From contig NZ_PZKC01000006.1 of NCBI RefSeq assembly GCF_003034845.1, positions 62,001-126,000 on the forward strand: a DNA stretch of 64,000 bases. Direction: 5' to 3'. Under the pieces are notes generated by a model. It was not told where the DNA came from, ran no database searches, and saw only the letters and a program-made list of their open reading frames with translations. Each line of letters opens with the position of its first letter. Positions within the stretch are counted from its first letter, which is position 1. The translations under genes were made by a program, and so were the position numbers. This document shows, one piece after another, positions 8,519 to 15,854 of the stretch. Origin of the DNA: Pseudothauera lacus (lineage in GTDB: Bacteria > Pseudomonadota > Gammaproteobacteria > Burkholderiales > Rhodocyclaceae).

Positions 8519-9541
8519 ATGATCAGAAAAGCCGTCCTCACCTCGCTGGTCGCCGCCCTCGGCTTCTCCTCCTTCGGCGCCAGCGCCAGCGAGCAGGTTC
8601 TCAATGTCTATTCCGCCCGCCACTACCAGACCGACGATGCGCTGTACGGCAACTTCACCGCGCAGACCGGCATCCGCGTCAACCGCATCGAAGCGCGTGA
8701 GGACGAACTGATCGAGCGCATCCGCAACGAAGGCGCCAACAGCCCGGCCGACGTCTTCATCACCGTAGACGCCTCCCGCCTTGCCAAGGCCGATGAGATG
8801 GGCCTCTTCGCTCCGGTCAAGTCCGCCGCCCTGGAAGCCCGCATTCCCGCCCACCTGCGCACCGACACCTGGATCGCCTTCTCGACCCGCGCGCGCGTCA
8901 TCGTGTACAACCCGACGATGGTGAAGGCCGAGCAGGTGCAGAACTACGAAGACCTCGCCAAGCCCGAACTGAAGGGCCAGGTGTGCACCCGCTCCGGCAG
9001 CCACCCCTACAACCTGTCGCTGGGTGCGGCGCTCATCGAGCACAACGGCGCTGCTGCCACCGAGCAGTGGGCAAGCGGCCTGGTGGCCAACTTCGCACGC
9101 AGCCCGCGCGGCGGCGACACTGACCAGATCCGCGCAGTCGCTGCCGGCGAGTGCGGCGTGGCCATCGCCAACAGCTACTACTACGCGCGCCTGATGAACT
9201 CCTCCCGCCCGGAAGACCAGCAGGTCATCGCCGCCACCGCCTTCGTGTGGCCCAACCAGCAAGGCAAGGGCACCCACATCAACGTCTCCGGCGCCGGCAT
9301 CCTCAAGCACGCCCCCAACCGTGAAGCGGCGGTGAAGTTCCTCGAATACCTCGCCTCCGACCAGGCCCAGGTGTACTTTGCCGACGGCAACAACGAGTGG
9401 CCGGCCGTGCCGACCGTGAAGGTCAACAACCCGGCTCTCGACAAGCTCGGCGAGTTCAAGGTTGACACCCTGGAGATGGGCCGCATCGCCCGCTCGGTGC
9501 CGGAAGCGCAGCGCATCTTCGACCGCGCCGGCTACCGCTGA
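8519..9541 (+). CDS. periplasmic Fe(III) ABC transporter binding protein (FbpA/AfuA/FutA family)
   Basis: A 340-residue periplasmic solute-binding protein that captures ferric iron for import. A signal peptide (about 1-23, ending GASAS) precedes the mature start EQVLNVYSARHY. The iron-ligand tyrosine cluster is visible as ANSYYYARLMN in the C-terminal lobe, as in FbpA/FutA proteins. The ATG at 8519 is chosen because it starts the signal peptide. No permease or ATPase gene is adjacent; the likely partners lie at 15850-18790. The Fur box upstream supports iron repression, and a strong hairpin follows the stop. Confidence 0.92.
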   Translation: MIRKAVLTSLVAALGFSSFGASASEQVLNVYSARHYQTDDALYGNFTAQTGIRVNRIEAREDELIERIRNEGANSPADVFITVDASRLAKADEMGLFAPVKSAALEARIPAHLRTDTWIAFSTRARVIVYNPTMVKAEQVQNYEDLAKPELKGQVCTRSGSHPYNLSLGAALIEHNGAAATEQWASGLVANFARSPRGGDTDQIRAVAAGECGVAIANSYYYARLMNSSRPEDQQVIAATAFVWPNQQGKGTHINVSGAGILKHAPNREAAVKFLEYLASDQAQVYFADGNNEWPAVPTVKVNNPALDKLGEFKVDTLEMGRIARSVPEAQRIFDRAGYR

Positions 9542-9560
9542 ACCCTGCCAGCCCGGCAGA

Positions 9561-9586
9561 CGACGGCCGCCTGCGGGCGGCCGTCG
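9561..9586 (+). terminator. hairpin terminator after the Fe(III) binding-protein gene
   Basis: A perfect 11-base-pair stem (cgacggccgcc paired with ggcggccgtcg) with a 4-base loop starts 20 bases after the stop codon. It is followed by only a short T run (gttta), so efficiency is uncertain. Confidence 0.65.
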
Positions 9587-9624
9587 ACGTTTACCGCCCG
9601 GCCGTGCTCGGGCACAGTACACCC

Positions 9625-10527
9625 ATGACACCCGGCACCATCCTGCCCGCCGGCGCGGCACTCGCCGCCGCCCTCTTCCTTGCCTTCGACCGCCTGGTGC
9701 GGCGCGGGCTGGCCCCGGCACGCATTCCCCCCGATGAAACCCCGGCCGACCTCGGTCTCGACTACGCCGAGGTCGCCATCCCCACCGCCAATGACAAGCA
9801 GCTGCAAGGCTGGCTGGTCGGCATGGAAGACGGCATCAGCCGCCCGGCGGTGGTGCTGCTGCATGGCTGGGGCGGCAATGCCGCCACCCTGCTGCCGCTG
9901 CTGCAGCCGCTGGTCGACGGCGGCTTCGCCGTCCTGATGATCGATGCACGCTGCCACGGACGCAGCGACGAAGACCACTTCACCTCCTTGCCGCGCTTTG
10001 CCGAGGACCTCCACCATGCGGTGGACTGGCTGTATGCCCGCCACGCCCTGGCGCCCGGCAGCATCGCCGTGCTCGGCCACTCCGTCGGCGCCGGCGCCGC
10101 CCTGCTGGTGGCGTCGCAACGCGACGATCTCGCTGCCGCCATCAGTCTCTCTGCCTTCGCCCATCCCGCGGCGATGATGAAGCGCTTCCTCGCCGCCCAC
10201 CGCGTCCCCTACCGCCCGCTGGGCTGGGCCGTGCTGCGCTACGTCGAGCGCGTCATCGGCCACCGTTTCGACGACATCGCCCCGCAGCACACCATCGCCC
10301 GCGCACGCTGCCCGGTGATGCTGGTCCACGGCGCCGATGACAGCACCGTGCCGGTGGCCGAAGCACACGCCATCCACGCCGCGCGCGGCGACGCGGCCGT
10401 TGCGCTGCACGTCATCGCGGGCAGCCATGACGAGTTCGGCAATGCCGCCGAGCGCGCCGCGGCCAGCGCCCGGGTGGTGGACTTCCTGCGCGCGGCAATG
10501 AACGCCGGGCGGCGTTGCGTCCGATGA
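9625..10527 (+). CDS. alpha/beta hydrolase
   Basis: A 300-residue serine hydrolase-type alpha/beta fold protein. After a hydrophobic N-terminal segment (about 3-22, a membrane anchor or uncleaved signal) come the oxyanion-region LLHGWGGNA, the nucleophile elbow GHSVGAG, the acid in [11 protein letters not shown] and the catalytic His in IAGSHDEFG. This resembles the YqkD/dienelactone hydrolase-like group of membrane-anchored esterases; the substrate is unknown. The ATG at 9625 is preferred over a GTG seven codons earlier. The stop overlaps the next start by ATGA. Confidence 0.85.
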   Translation: MTPGTILPAGAALAAALFLAFDRLVRRGLAPARIPPDETPADLGLDYAEVAIPTANDKQLQGWLVGMEDGISRPAVVLLHGWGGNAATLLPLLQPLVDGGFAVLMIDARCHGRSDEDHFTSLPRFAEDLHHAVDWLYARHALAPGSIAVLGHSVGAGAALLVASQRDDLAAAISLSAFAHPAAMMKRFLAAHRVPYRPLGWAVLRYVERVIGHRFDDIAPQHTIARARCPVMLVHGADDSTVPVAEAHAIHAARGDAAVALHVIAGSHDEFGNAAERAAASARVVDFLRAAMNAGRRCVR

Positions 10528-10988
10528 AGATCTGGGTCGATGCCGACGCCTGTCCCGCGGCCATCAAGGAGATCCTCTTCCGCGCCGCGCGGCGCACCGG
10601 GATCGAGCTCACCCTGGTCGCCAACCAGATGCTGCGCACGCCCCCCTCGCCCTCGATAAGGGCCGTGCAGGTGCCCAGCGGCGCCGATGTCGCCGACCGC
10701 TGGATCATCGCAGCGTGCGCCGCCGGCGACCTTGTCATCACCGCCGACATTCCCCTCGCCGCCGAGGTCATCGCCCGCGGCGCACGGGTCATCGACCCAC
10801 GCGGCGAGCAGATCGACGCCGGCACCATCGGCGAGCGCCTGGCGATGCGCAACTTCCTCGACCAGTTGCGCGGCAGCGGCGTCGACACCGGCGGCCCGGC
10901 GGCGTTCTCGGCCGCGGATGCAAAGGCCTTCGGCGCCCGCCTCGACGCCCTGCTCAGCCGCGAACTGGCCGCCCGTCGCCAGCGGTAA
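10524..10988 (+). CDS. YaiI/YqxD (DUF188) family protein
   Basis: A 154-residue conserved protein of the UPF0178/YaiI family with a PIN-like fold. It begins [18 protein letters not shown] and carries the conserved GADVADRWI and [15 protein letters not shown] segments, whose aspartates would form a metal site. Function is unknown, though structural similarity to PIN/FEN nucleases suggests nucleic acid processing. It is translationally coupled to the preceding hydrolase. Length is normal for the family. Confidence 0.9.
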   Translation: MKIWVDADACPAAIKEILFRAARRTGIELTLVANQMLRTPPSPSIRAVQVPSGADVADRWIIAACAAGDLVITADIPLAAEVIARGARVIDPRGEQIDAGTIGERLAMRNFLDQLRGSGVDTGGPAAFSAADAKAFGARLDALLSRELAARRQR

Positions 10989-11086
10989 CGCCTGCCGTGC
11001 CATTCGTCAGCCGCACATTGATGCCCAAGGCATACGCACATAGAATCCGCTGCAGCCACCCGCCGCGGCTTCCACCACCGAATCCG

Positions 11087-11767
11087 ATGTCCAGCAGCCC
11101 CGTCCCCCTCCCCGCCGCCGACCGCAACCAGCTCAGACGGCGCCTGCACAGGCTCCACGGCCACATCGCGCACATGTACCTGAGCCCGACCGGGCATGTC
11201 GCGGTTGCCGCCGGATACCTGCTGTTCAACAGCGACCAGGCGCTGCTGCTGGGTTTCGTCGATACCAACGGCCATCGCGCCGCGGCCGACGCGGTACGGG
11301 ACGATTACCAGCGCATCCGCCAGCTACCGCGCAGCACCCCGGTGGCCTGCTGCGCCCACCTTTCCCGCCTGCGCCTGCCCGCCCACGAAGTCGCCCGTCT
11401 CAACGATGCCCGCATCACCAGCGCCCACCGCGAACTGCGCGAGCTCTTCGACGATTTCGACGACTTTCCGCAACCGGCGCGGCTGGCCCTGTTCGACATG
11501 GTCTTCGCGCACAACGGCAAGATCCTCGCCCCCGCCCAGCCACCGCTGCGCGGCAGCATCGCAGCCGGCAACTGGCTCGCCGCGGCAGCCCACACCTGGC
11601 GTCCGGCCGCCGCCTGCAGCCACAGCCAGCGCTACGTCTCCAGGCTCTTCGCACAGGCGGCGCTGTACGACCATCACCAGCCGGGACGCGCGCGGCTGCG
11701 CCAGGGCGACGAGCGCTTGCGCCTGCAGGACGCCGGCAGCCTGCGGCGCAGCGACGGTTTGCGGTAA
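11087..11767 (+). CDS. lysozyme-like (GH24-type) protein lacking the catalytic residues
   Basis: A 226-residue paralogue of the GH24-type protein at 14504-15076. The two share the segments HMYL near the active site, HREL, and FPxPARLALFD in the second half. Where GH24 lysozymes have the Glu-(8)-Asp-(5)-Thr triad, this protein has His24, Ser33 and Ala39, so all three catalytic positions are lost. No signal peptide is seen. An extra C-terminal tail (about 185-226) is rich in Arg and Leu. Its role is unknown; peptidoglycan or partner binding without cleavage is possible. Codon use is like the neighbours, so the loss appears old. Confidence 0.75.
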   Translation: MSSSPVPLPAADRNQLRRRLHRLHGHIAHMYLSPTGHVAVAAGYLLFNSDQALLLGFVDTNGHRAAADAVRDDYQRIRQLPRSTPVACCAHLSRLRLPAHEVARLNDARITSAHRELRELFDDFDDFPQPARLALFDMVFAHNGKILAPAQPPLRGSIAAGNWLAAAAHTWRPAAACSHSQRYVSRLFAQAALYDHHQPGRARLRQGDERLRLQDAGSLRRSDGLR

Positions 11768-11815
11768 CATCGTCGCCCCCGCCCACCGCCGGGCACCATC
11801 ACCCCAGGACACCCC

Positions 11816-12160
11816 ATGCCCGCCTTCCCGCCCTGCCCGCAATGCGCCAGGGACAACACCTACCCGGACGGCGAGCTTCTCGTCTGTGCCGACTGCGGCC
11901 ATGAATGGCCGGCCGGCGCAACGGCCGAGGAACACGAGGACAGCGAACGCCGGGTCGTCGACGCCAACGGCAATGTGCTGCTCAGTGGCGATGCCGTGGT
12001 GCTGATCAAGGATCTCAAGGTCAAGGGTTCATCGACCACGCTCAAGGTCGGTACCCGCATCAAGAACATCCGCATCGTCGGCAGCGGCGACCACGAAGTG
12101 GACTGCCGCACGGATGCTGGCAATTTCATGCTCAAGGCCTGCTTCCTGCGCAAGGCCTGA
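11816..12160 (+). CDS. yjdM: zinc ribbon protein YjdM (PhnA family)
   Basis: A 114-residue protein of the YjdM family, historically called PhnA. It opens with a four-cysteine zinc ribbon (CPQC ... CADCGHEW) followed by the conserved barrel segment VVLIKDLKVKGSSTTLKVGT and the DHEVDCRTDAGNFMLKACFLRK end. The family's link to phosphonate breakdown is by operon naming only; in E. coli it is not required for that pathway. It faces the DUF3334 gene, with only seven bases between the two stops. Confidence 0.93.
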   Translation: MPAFPPCPQCARDNTYPDGELLVCADCGHEWPAGATAEEHEDSERRVVDANGNVLLSGDAVVLIKDLKVKGSSTTLKVGTRIKNIRIVGSGDHEVDCRTDAGNFMLKACFLRKA

Positions 12161-12167
12161 GCTGCCG

Positions 12168-12848
12168 CTACATCCCCAGGGAACGCAGCAGCTCGTCGCT
12201 GTCGTCGGCCGCAGCCGAAGGCGCTGCCGCCTTGCCGCCACCAGCGTTGGCCTGCTCGATCAGCGCATCCGGATCGGGCACCTCCTGGCACTCGAAATCC
12301 TTCAGCTTGATGAACTCGGTGCGGTCCATCGCCAGTTCGAGGTAGAAGATGTTGCCGCGCCCGGTGTAGAAGGTCACCCGGCGCGCCTCCGGCTCGTCGA
12401 GGTTGGTATCCACGCTGAGCATCACCTGCTTGTTGAGGGCCAGCATCTTGGGCTGGTTCTGGGTGATGTGGGTATCGAGCTCGCGCGCCACCTTGCCGGT
12501 GAAATCGCCGACGATCTGGTTCATCAGCTCGCCCATGACGTTGCTGACCTCGTCCGAGGTGTGCGAGGTGGCAAGCTCGGCCTTCGCCATGCCCATCCCG
12601 AGCATGTAGCGCTCGTAGAGCTCCATCGCTGCGGCGGCCGAGAAGTTGATCACCACGAGACCGGAAAAGCCGCCGTCGAAAAGCACGAAGCAGCCGATAT
12701 CGGGTTTCAGGCAGGTCTTGCTGATGCGCTGGACCATGCCCGAATAACGCAGCTCGCTGCCGGTGGACACGGTCAGCACCCTGCTCACCGAATCGCACAG
12801 GCTGCGCAGGATGTCCTCGGTTCCGAATACCGCTTCTTGTTCTGGCAT
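12168..12848 (-). CDS. DUF3334 family protein, CheX-like
   Basis: A 226-residue protein of the DUF3334 family. The central part (about 50-160) resembles the CheC/CheX phosphatase-like fold, including an acidic amphipathic helix with TSDEVSNVMGELMNQIVGDF, similar to the CheX/CheC ExxN region. A short Ala/Gly-rich linker leads to a conserved C-terminal tail DELLRSLGM. A role in chemotaxis or two-component signalling is inferred, not shown. The ATG at 12848 was chosen over an in-frame start 21 codons upstream because it begins the conserved MPEQEAVFG sequence. Confidence 0.75.
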   Translation of the reverse strand: MPEQEAVFGTEDILRSLCDSVSRVLTVSTGSELRYSGMVQRISKTCLKPDIGCFVLFDGGFSGLVVINFSAAAAMELYERYMLGMGMAKAELATSHTSDEVSNVMGELMNQIVGDFTGKVARELDTHITQNQPKMLALNKQVMLSVDTNLDEPEARRVTFYTGRGNIFYLELAMDRTEFIKLKDFECQEVPDPDALIEQANAGGGKAAAPSAAADDSDELLRSLGM

Positions 12849-13174
12849 GAGCCCCTCCCCTGTACGGATGATTTTTCCGAACACTGTTGATCGAATTACC
12901 CTGGAAACCACAACCGGACGCCTCCGCCGGCCCCTGCGCGGAAACCTCCGCGGCGGCCCGGAATCGTCCGGTTCATGCGCCCTTCAAGGGCGCAGCAAGC
13001 GGTGGACAGCGGTTTTCACGGTTATAACACAGCGGCAACGCCAGCTCGGAGTGTGTGAAGAAATCGTCGCCAGCGGGTCGAGGCAAGGCGCGCGGCTCAT
13101 CAGCCAGATGGACGAGGGAGCGCGCACCGCGCAGTACCGCCAGCGGTACGCACAGTAGATCTGCGCACACACTC
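12849..13174. other. intergenic region, 326 bases, containing one repeat-like element
   Basis: The left half (12849-13048) should hold the promoter of the DUF3334 gene but I see no confident motif. The right part (13049-13174) is a repeat-like element described separately. No convincing coding sequence is present on either strand. Confidence 0.6.
13049..13174. repeat. 126-base element with 9-base terminal inverted repeats
   Basis: The stretch begins gagtgtgtg (13049-13057) and ends with the exact reverse complement cacacactc (13166-13174). It ends one base before the stop codon of the cation efflux gene. Size and ends suggest a non-coding miniature or dispersed repeat. Only one copy is in this window, so repetition in the genome is inference. 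Confidence 0.5.
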
Positions 13175-14068
13175 TCAGCGCAGGCGCAGAATCCTCACCG
13201 CGCCCAGCAGCACCACGACACCGATCAGCACGCCGACCACCCAGTCCGGCCAGGCGCTGCCGGTCCACGCCACCAGCGCGCCGGCGGCGATCACCCCGGC
13301 ATTGGCTATGACGTCATTGGCCGAGAAGATGTAGCTCGCCCGCATGTGCGCGCCGCCATGACGATGACGGGCGATCAGCAGCAGGCAGGCGACATTGGCG
13401 AGCAGGGCCAGCAGCGCCACCGACATCATCCCCACGGCCTGCGGCTCGGCGCCCACCAGGATGCGCCGCCCCGTCTCCGTCAGCGCCCCCAGGGCCAGCA
13501 GCAACTGCAGCACCCCAGCCAGACGCGCCGCACCCAGCTTGTGATGGGCCGCGCGCCCCACCGCATACAAGGCCACCCCATACACCGCCGCATCGGCAAA
13601 CATGTCCATGGCGTCGGCAAGCAGGCCGGCGGAGCGGGCCCAGATGCCGGCCACCAGTTCGATCGCGAACATCACCGCATTGATCGCCAGCAGCACCCAC
13701 AGCACGCGCGCCTCGGCAGCATCATCGACCTGCGGCAATGCCCCCTGTGCGGCATCCAGCGCCTCGCTGGCAACGATCGCCGCACCGTAGCCGAGCGGCT
13801 CGAGTGCAGCCAGCACGGCCTCCGCAGCGCCGCGGTGATCGACCGTCAGCATGCGCGCCGGCAGATCGAAATGCAGCGCCGCCACCGGCACCGCCGTCAG
13901 CGCCATGCGCACCATCTGCTCTTCCGACGGGCAGTCCATGCCGGGAATGCGAAAGCGCGTGCGCAACTGCGGCAGCGCTTCGCCCAGGTCGACATGAACG
14001 GGCCCGGGCAGCCCGGCCGGTGCCGACGGCCGGCAGGCACATTCTCCACTGCAGGGTGTCTGCTGCAT
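13175..14068 (-). CDS. cation diffusion facilitator family efflux protein with N-terminal HMA-like domain
   Basis: A 297-residue inner-membrane metal/proton antiporter. The first 100 residues hold a Cys-rich start (SGECACRP) and a heavy-metal-associated-like fold with GMDCPSEEQ, where the usual second Cys of CxxC is Glu. Five to six membrane helices follow (about 118-290). The metal-site pattern DAMDMFADA in helix 2 and SANDVIANA in helix 5 match the four-residue CDF tetrad (D/D and N/D). Substrate is probably Zn, Cd or Co; it cannot be fixed from sequence. Confidence 0.85.
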   Translation of the reverse strand: MQQTPCSGECACRPSAPAGLPGPVHVDLGEALPQLRTRFRIPGMDCPSEEQMVRMALTAVPVAALHFDLPARMLTVDHRGAAEAVLAALEPLGYGAAIVASEALDAAQGALPQVDDAAEARVLWVLLAINAVMFAIELVAGIWARSAGLLADAMDMFADAAVYGVALYAVGRAAHHKLGAARLAGVLQLLLALGALTETGRRILVGAEPQAVGMMSVALLALLANVACLLLIARHRHGGAHMRASYIFSANDVIANAGVIAAGALVAWTGSAWPDWVVGVLIGVVVLLGAVRILRLR

Positions 14069-14503
14069 GGTTGATCCGTATGGTCTGTGAAAAGAGGGCC
14101 ATGGCGCAGTCCGCGTTCACATCGGCGATCTTGCTTGCTGATTGATGGCTCACGACAGTGTACCGCTGCACGCCATATGGAGCTTTTTCCGCTGCTTCGC
14201 GGAGAAAGTCTGCTCCCTCCCCCTGAACGGGAAGGCACCTTCTATCAGCGCCTGGCCAGCTCCGATCTTCAAGCGCACGTGATGACGATCGATATGAATT
14301 TCTCACCAACAGCGCAACACGACACTGCAGGCAGCGCTGATTCCGCCGGCGTCTGACTGGGAGCCCCCGGCAATGGGCAGGCTCTGCCTTGCCAACTTGA
14401 GTGCCGCACCGCCGACCGTACTGCACTGGCACTGAGGGCCATAGCCCGTCATAATACCAAAAGAATATCCATTTCAAATTCATGCACACGGAGTCCTTAT
14501 CTC
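14069..14503. other. intergenic region of 435 bases
   Basis: Divergent spacer between the cation efflux gene and the GH24-type gene. The last 50 bases before 14504 are AT-rich (ataataccaaaagaatatcc) and probably contain the promoter of the GH24 gene, with ggag about 10 bases before its start. I see no clear coding sequence, tRNA or operator in the rest. Confidence 0.6.
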
Positions 14504-15076
14504 ATGCTGAGTGCCCACGAGAACGCCGTCCTGATGCGCAAGCTGGAGCGCTATGAGGGCCGCGTCCCGCACATGTACCTCGACGCCCGCGGTTACGTCA
14601 CCGTTGGCGTTGGTCACTTGCTAGCCGACCTTGCTGCAGCCCAGAAGCTGGCGTTTGCAAGGGCGAACGGTTCGGCCGCAAGTGCGGACGATATTCGTGG
14701 GGATTTCGAAAGTCTGCTCACGCTCCCTGGCAACCGCCTCGCGGCCTATTACAGACCTCACGTACGGCTAACGCTCCCGGAGCAGGAAATTGATCGACTT
14801 ACGACCGCCCACATCAGCAGCTTTCACCGCGAACTGCAGACGATCTATCCCGGATTTGACGGTTTTCCCACCCCGGCCAGACTTGCCCTTTTCGACCTGA
14901 TCTTCAATGTCGGAGCAAGCAACCTGCGCACTGCATGGCCTTCACTGAACGCCGCGATCAGGGCGCGCGACTGGGCCGGTGCAGCAACGCACTCACGCCG
15001 CGCCCCACCCGTGTCCGCACAACGCAATCAGTACGTTCGAAACCTTTTCGAAGAAGCTGCAACAGTCACCCAATGA
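14504..15076 (+). CDS. GH24-type lysozyme-like protein with intact triad
   Basis: A 190-residue phage-type lysozyme fold. The catalytic region LERYEGRVPHMYL continues through DARGYVTVGVGH, with Glu18, Asp27 and Thr33 at exactly the spacing of T4 lysozyme (E11, D20, T26). The FDLIFNVGASNL segment matches the lower lobe. No signal peptide or transmembrane segment is seen, so export would need a holin, SAR or dedicated system. No other phage genes are nearby. It is coupled by ATGA to a lipoprotein gene, and local base composition is lower in GC than neighbours, suggesting transfer. A toxin/immunity reading is discussed as a finding. Confidence 0.8.
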   Translation: MLSAHENAVLMRKLERYEGRVPHMYLDARGYVTVGVGHLLADLAAAQKLAFARANGSAASADDIRGDFESLLTLPGNRLAAYYRPHVRLTLPEQEIDRLTTAHISSFHRELQTIYPGFDGFPTPARLALFDLIFNVGASNLRTAWPSLNAAIRARDWAGAATHSRRAPPVSAQRNQYVRNLFEEAATVTQ

Positions 15077-15843
15077 ACGCTTGCATCTCGCTTTCCGCGC
15101 GCCCTGTTTGCACCCTCACCGTGATTGCCTTGCTGACCGGATGCAGCGCAAACACGCCCCTCCCGCCCCCACGTTCTGGTGTTGAGCCTGCAGTCGGCAC
15201 GGGCTTCACCCTGCCGGCCCTGCTCGCCGTTCCTCCGCAGGCAGACAGCGCAGCCTCTGCGCACGATCTGCTCGACGCCGCCTGGTACGCCACTTTCGAA
15301 CTGGCCCCGCAACGAACACCGGAAGCTGCCGCCCCCTACGCCACCTGCTCCGCCTACCTCGAACGGGCTCATGAGCAACTCGCGCCGGTTGACGAGAGCG
15401 CCGCCGCAGCCTTCATGGAGATCGCGGCGATGTGCGAGGCCACCGCGCTGATTGCCCAGGCGCGCCCGGCTGCGCACTCATGGATCGGCGACGCCGCCAT
15501 CGACGAAGCGCTGCCCGTGCACCTGCCGGCGGAGTTCGCCCTGCGGGTGGCGGAGTCCGGGCGCATTCCCGCCGGTGATGAGCGCCGCTGGGCAGAGGTG
15601 GAGCCGGACATCAAGGGGCACCGCCTGACGGTCGACAGCGTGCGCTTCAGCCATCCTCACGGCATCCAGGAAATAGCCCTGGTGGCGCGCGCGGACTTCG
15701 ACGGCGACGGCATCGAGGATCTCCTCCTGCTCTCCCGCGATTACGTCGACGCCGGCAGCTATGCCGCCTTCCGCCTCTTCCTGCTCACCCGCCTGGAGAA
15801 CGGGGAACCCTACCGGACGATAAGGCTGTTCCCGCGCTCCTGA
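15073..15843 (+). CDS. lipoprotein coupled to the GH24-type gene
   Basis: A 256-residue predicted lipoprotein. A type II signal (about 1-23) ends in the lipobox LLTGC with Cys24. The mature protein has a helical middle (residues about 60-135) and a C-terminal strand-rich part with a DFDGDGIEDLLLLSRDY motif, resembling a VCBS/FG-GAP-type or EF-hand-like calcium loop. No characterised family was recognised. The start overlaps the stop of the GH24-type gene (ATGA), so the two are made together. An inhibitor or immunity role against that lysozyme is plausible but unproven. Confidence 0.7.
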   Translation: MNACISLSARPVCTLTVIALLTGCSANTPLPPPRSGVEPAVGTGFTLPALLAVPPQADSAASAHDLLDAAWYATFELAPQRTPEAAAPYATCSAYLERAHEQLAPVDESAAAAFMEIAAMCEATALIAQARPAAHSWIGDAAIDEALPVHLPAEFALRVAESGRIPAGDERRWAEVEPDIKGHRLTVDSVRFSHPHGIQEIALVARADFDGDGIEDLLLLSRDYVDAGSYAAFRLFLLTRLENGEPYRTIRLFPRS

Positions 15844-15854
15844 GCACGCTCAGG
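15839..15854. terminator. short bidirectional hairpin at converging stops
   Basis: The perfect 7-base-pair palindrome cctgagc-ac-gctcagg spans the stop codons of both the lipoprotein gene and the opposing permease gene, which are only six bases apart. There is no T run, so termination is only a possibility. Confidence 0.35.

Noticed and set aside
13738-14489. Open frames in the spacer and opposite the CDF gene start
   Set aside because: Arg/Ala/Pro-rich shadow sequences with no conserved segment; those in 14069-14503 lack ribosome sites.
14504-15076. Phage lysozyme-like gene as evidence of a prophage
   Set aside because: No integrase, capsid, holin or terminase genes and no att-like repeats are seen nearby.
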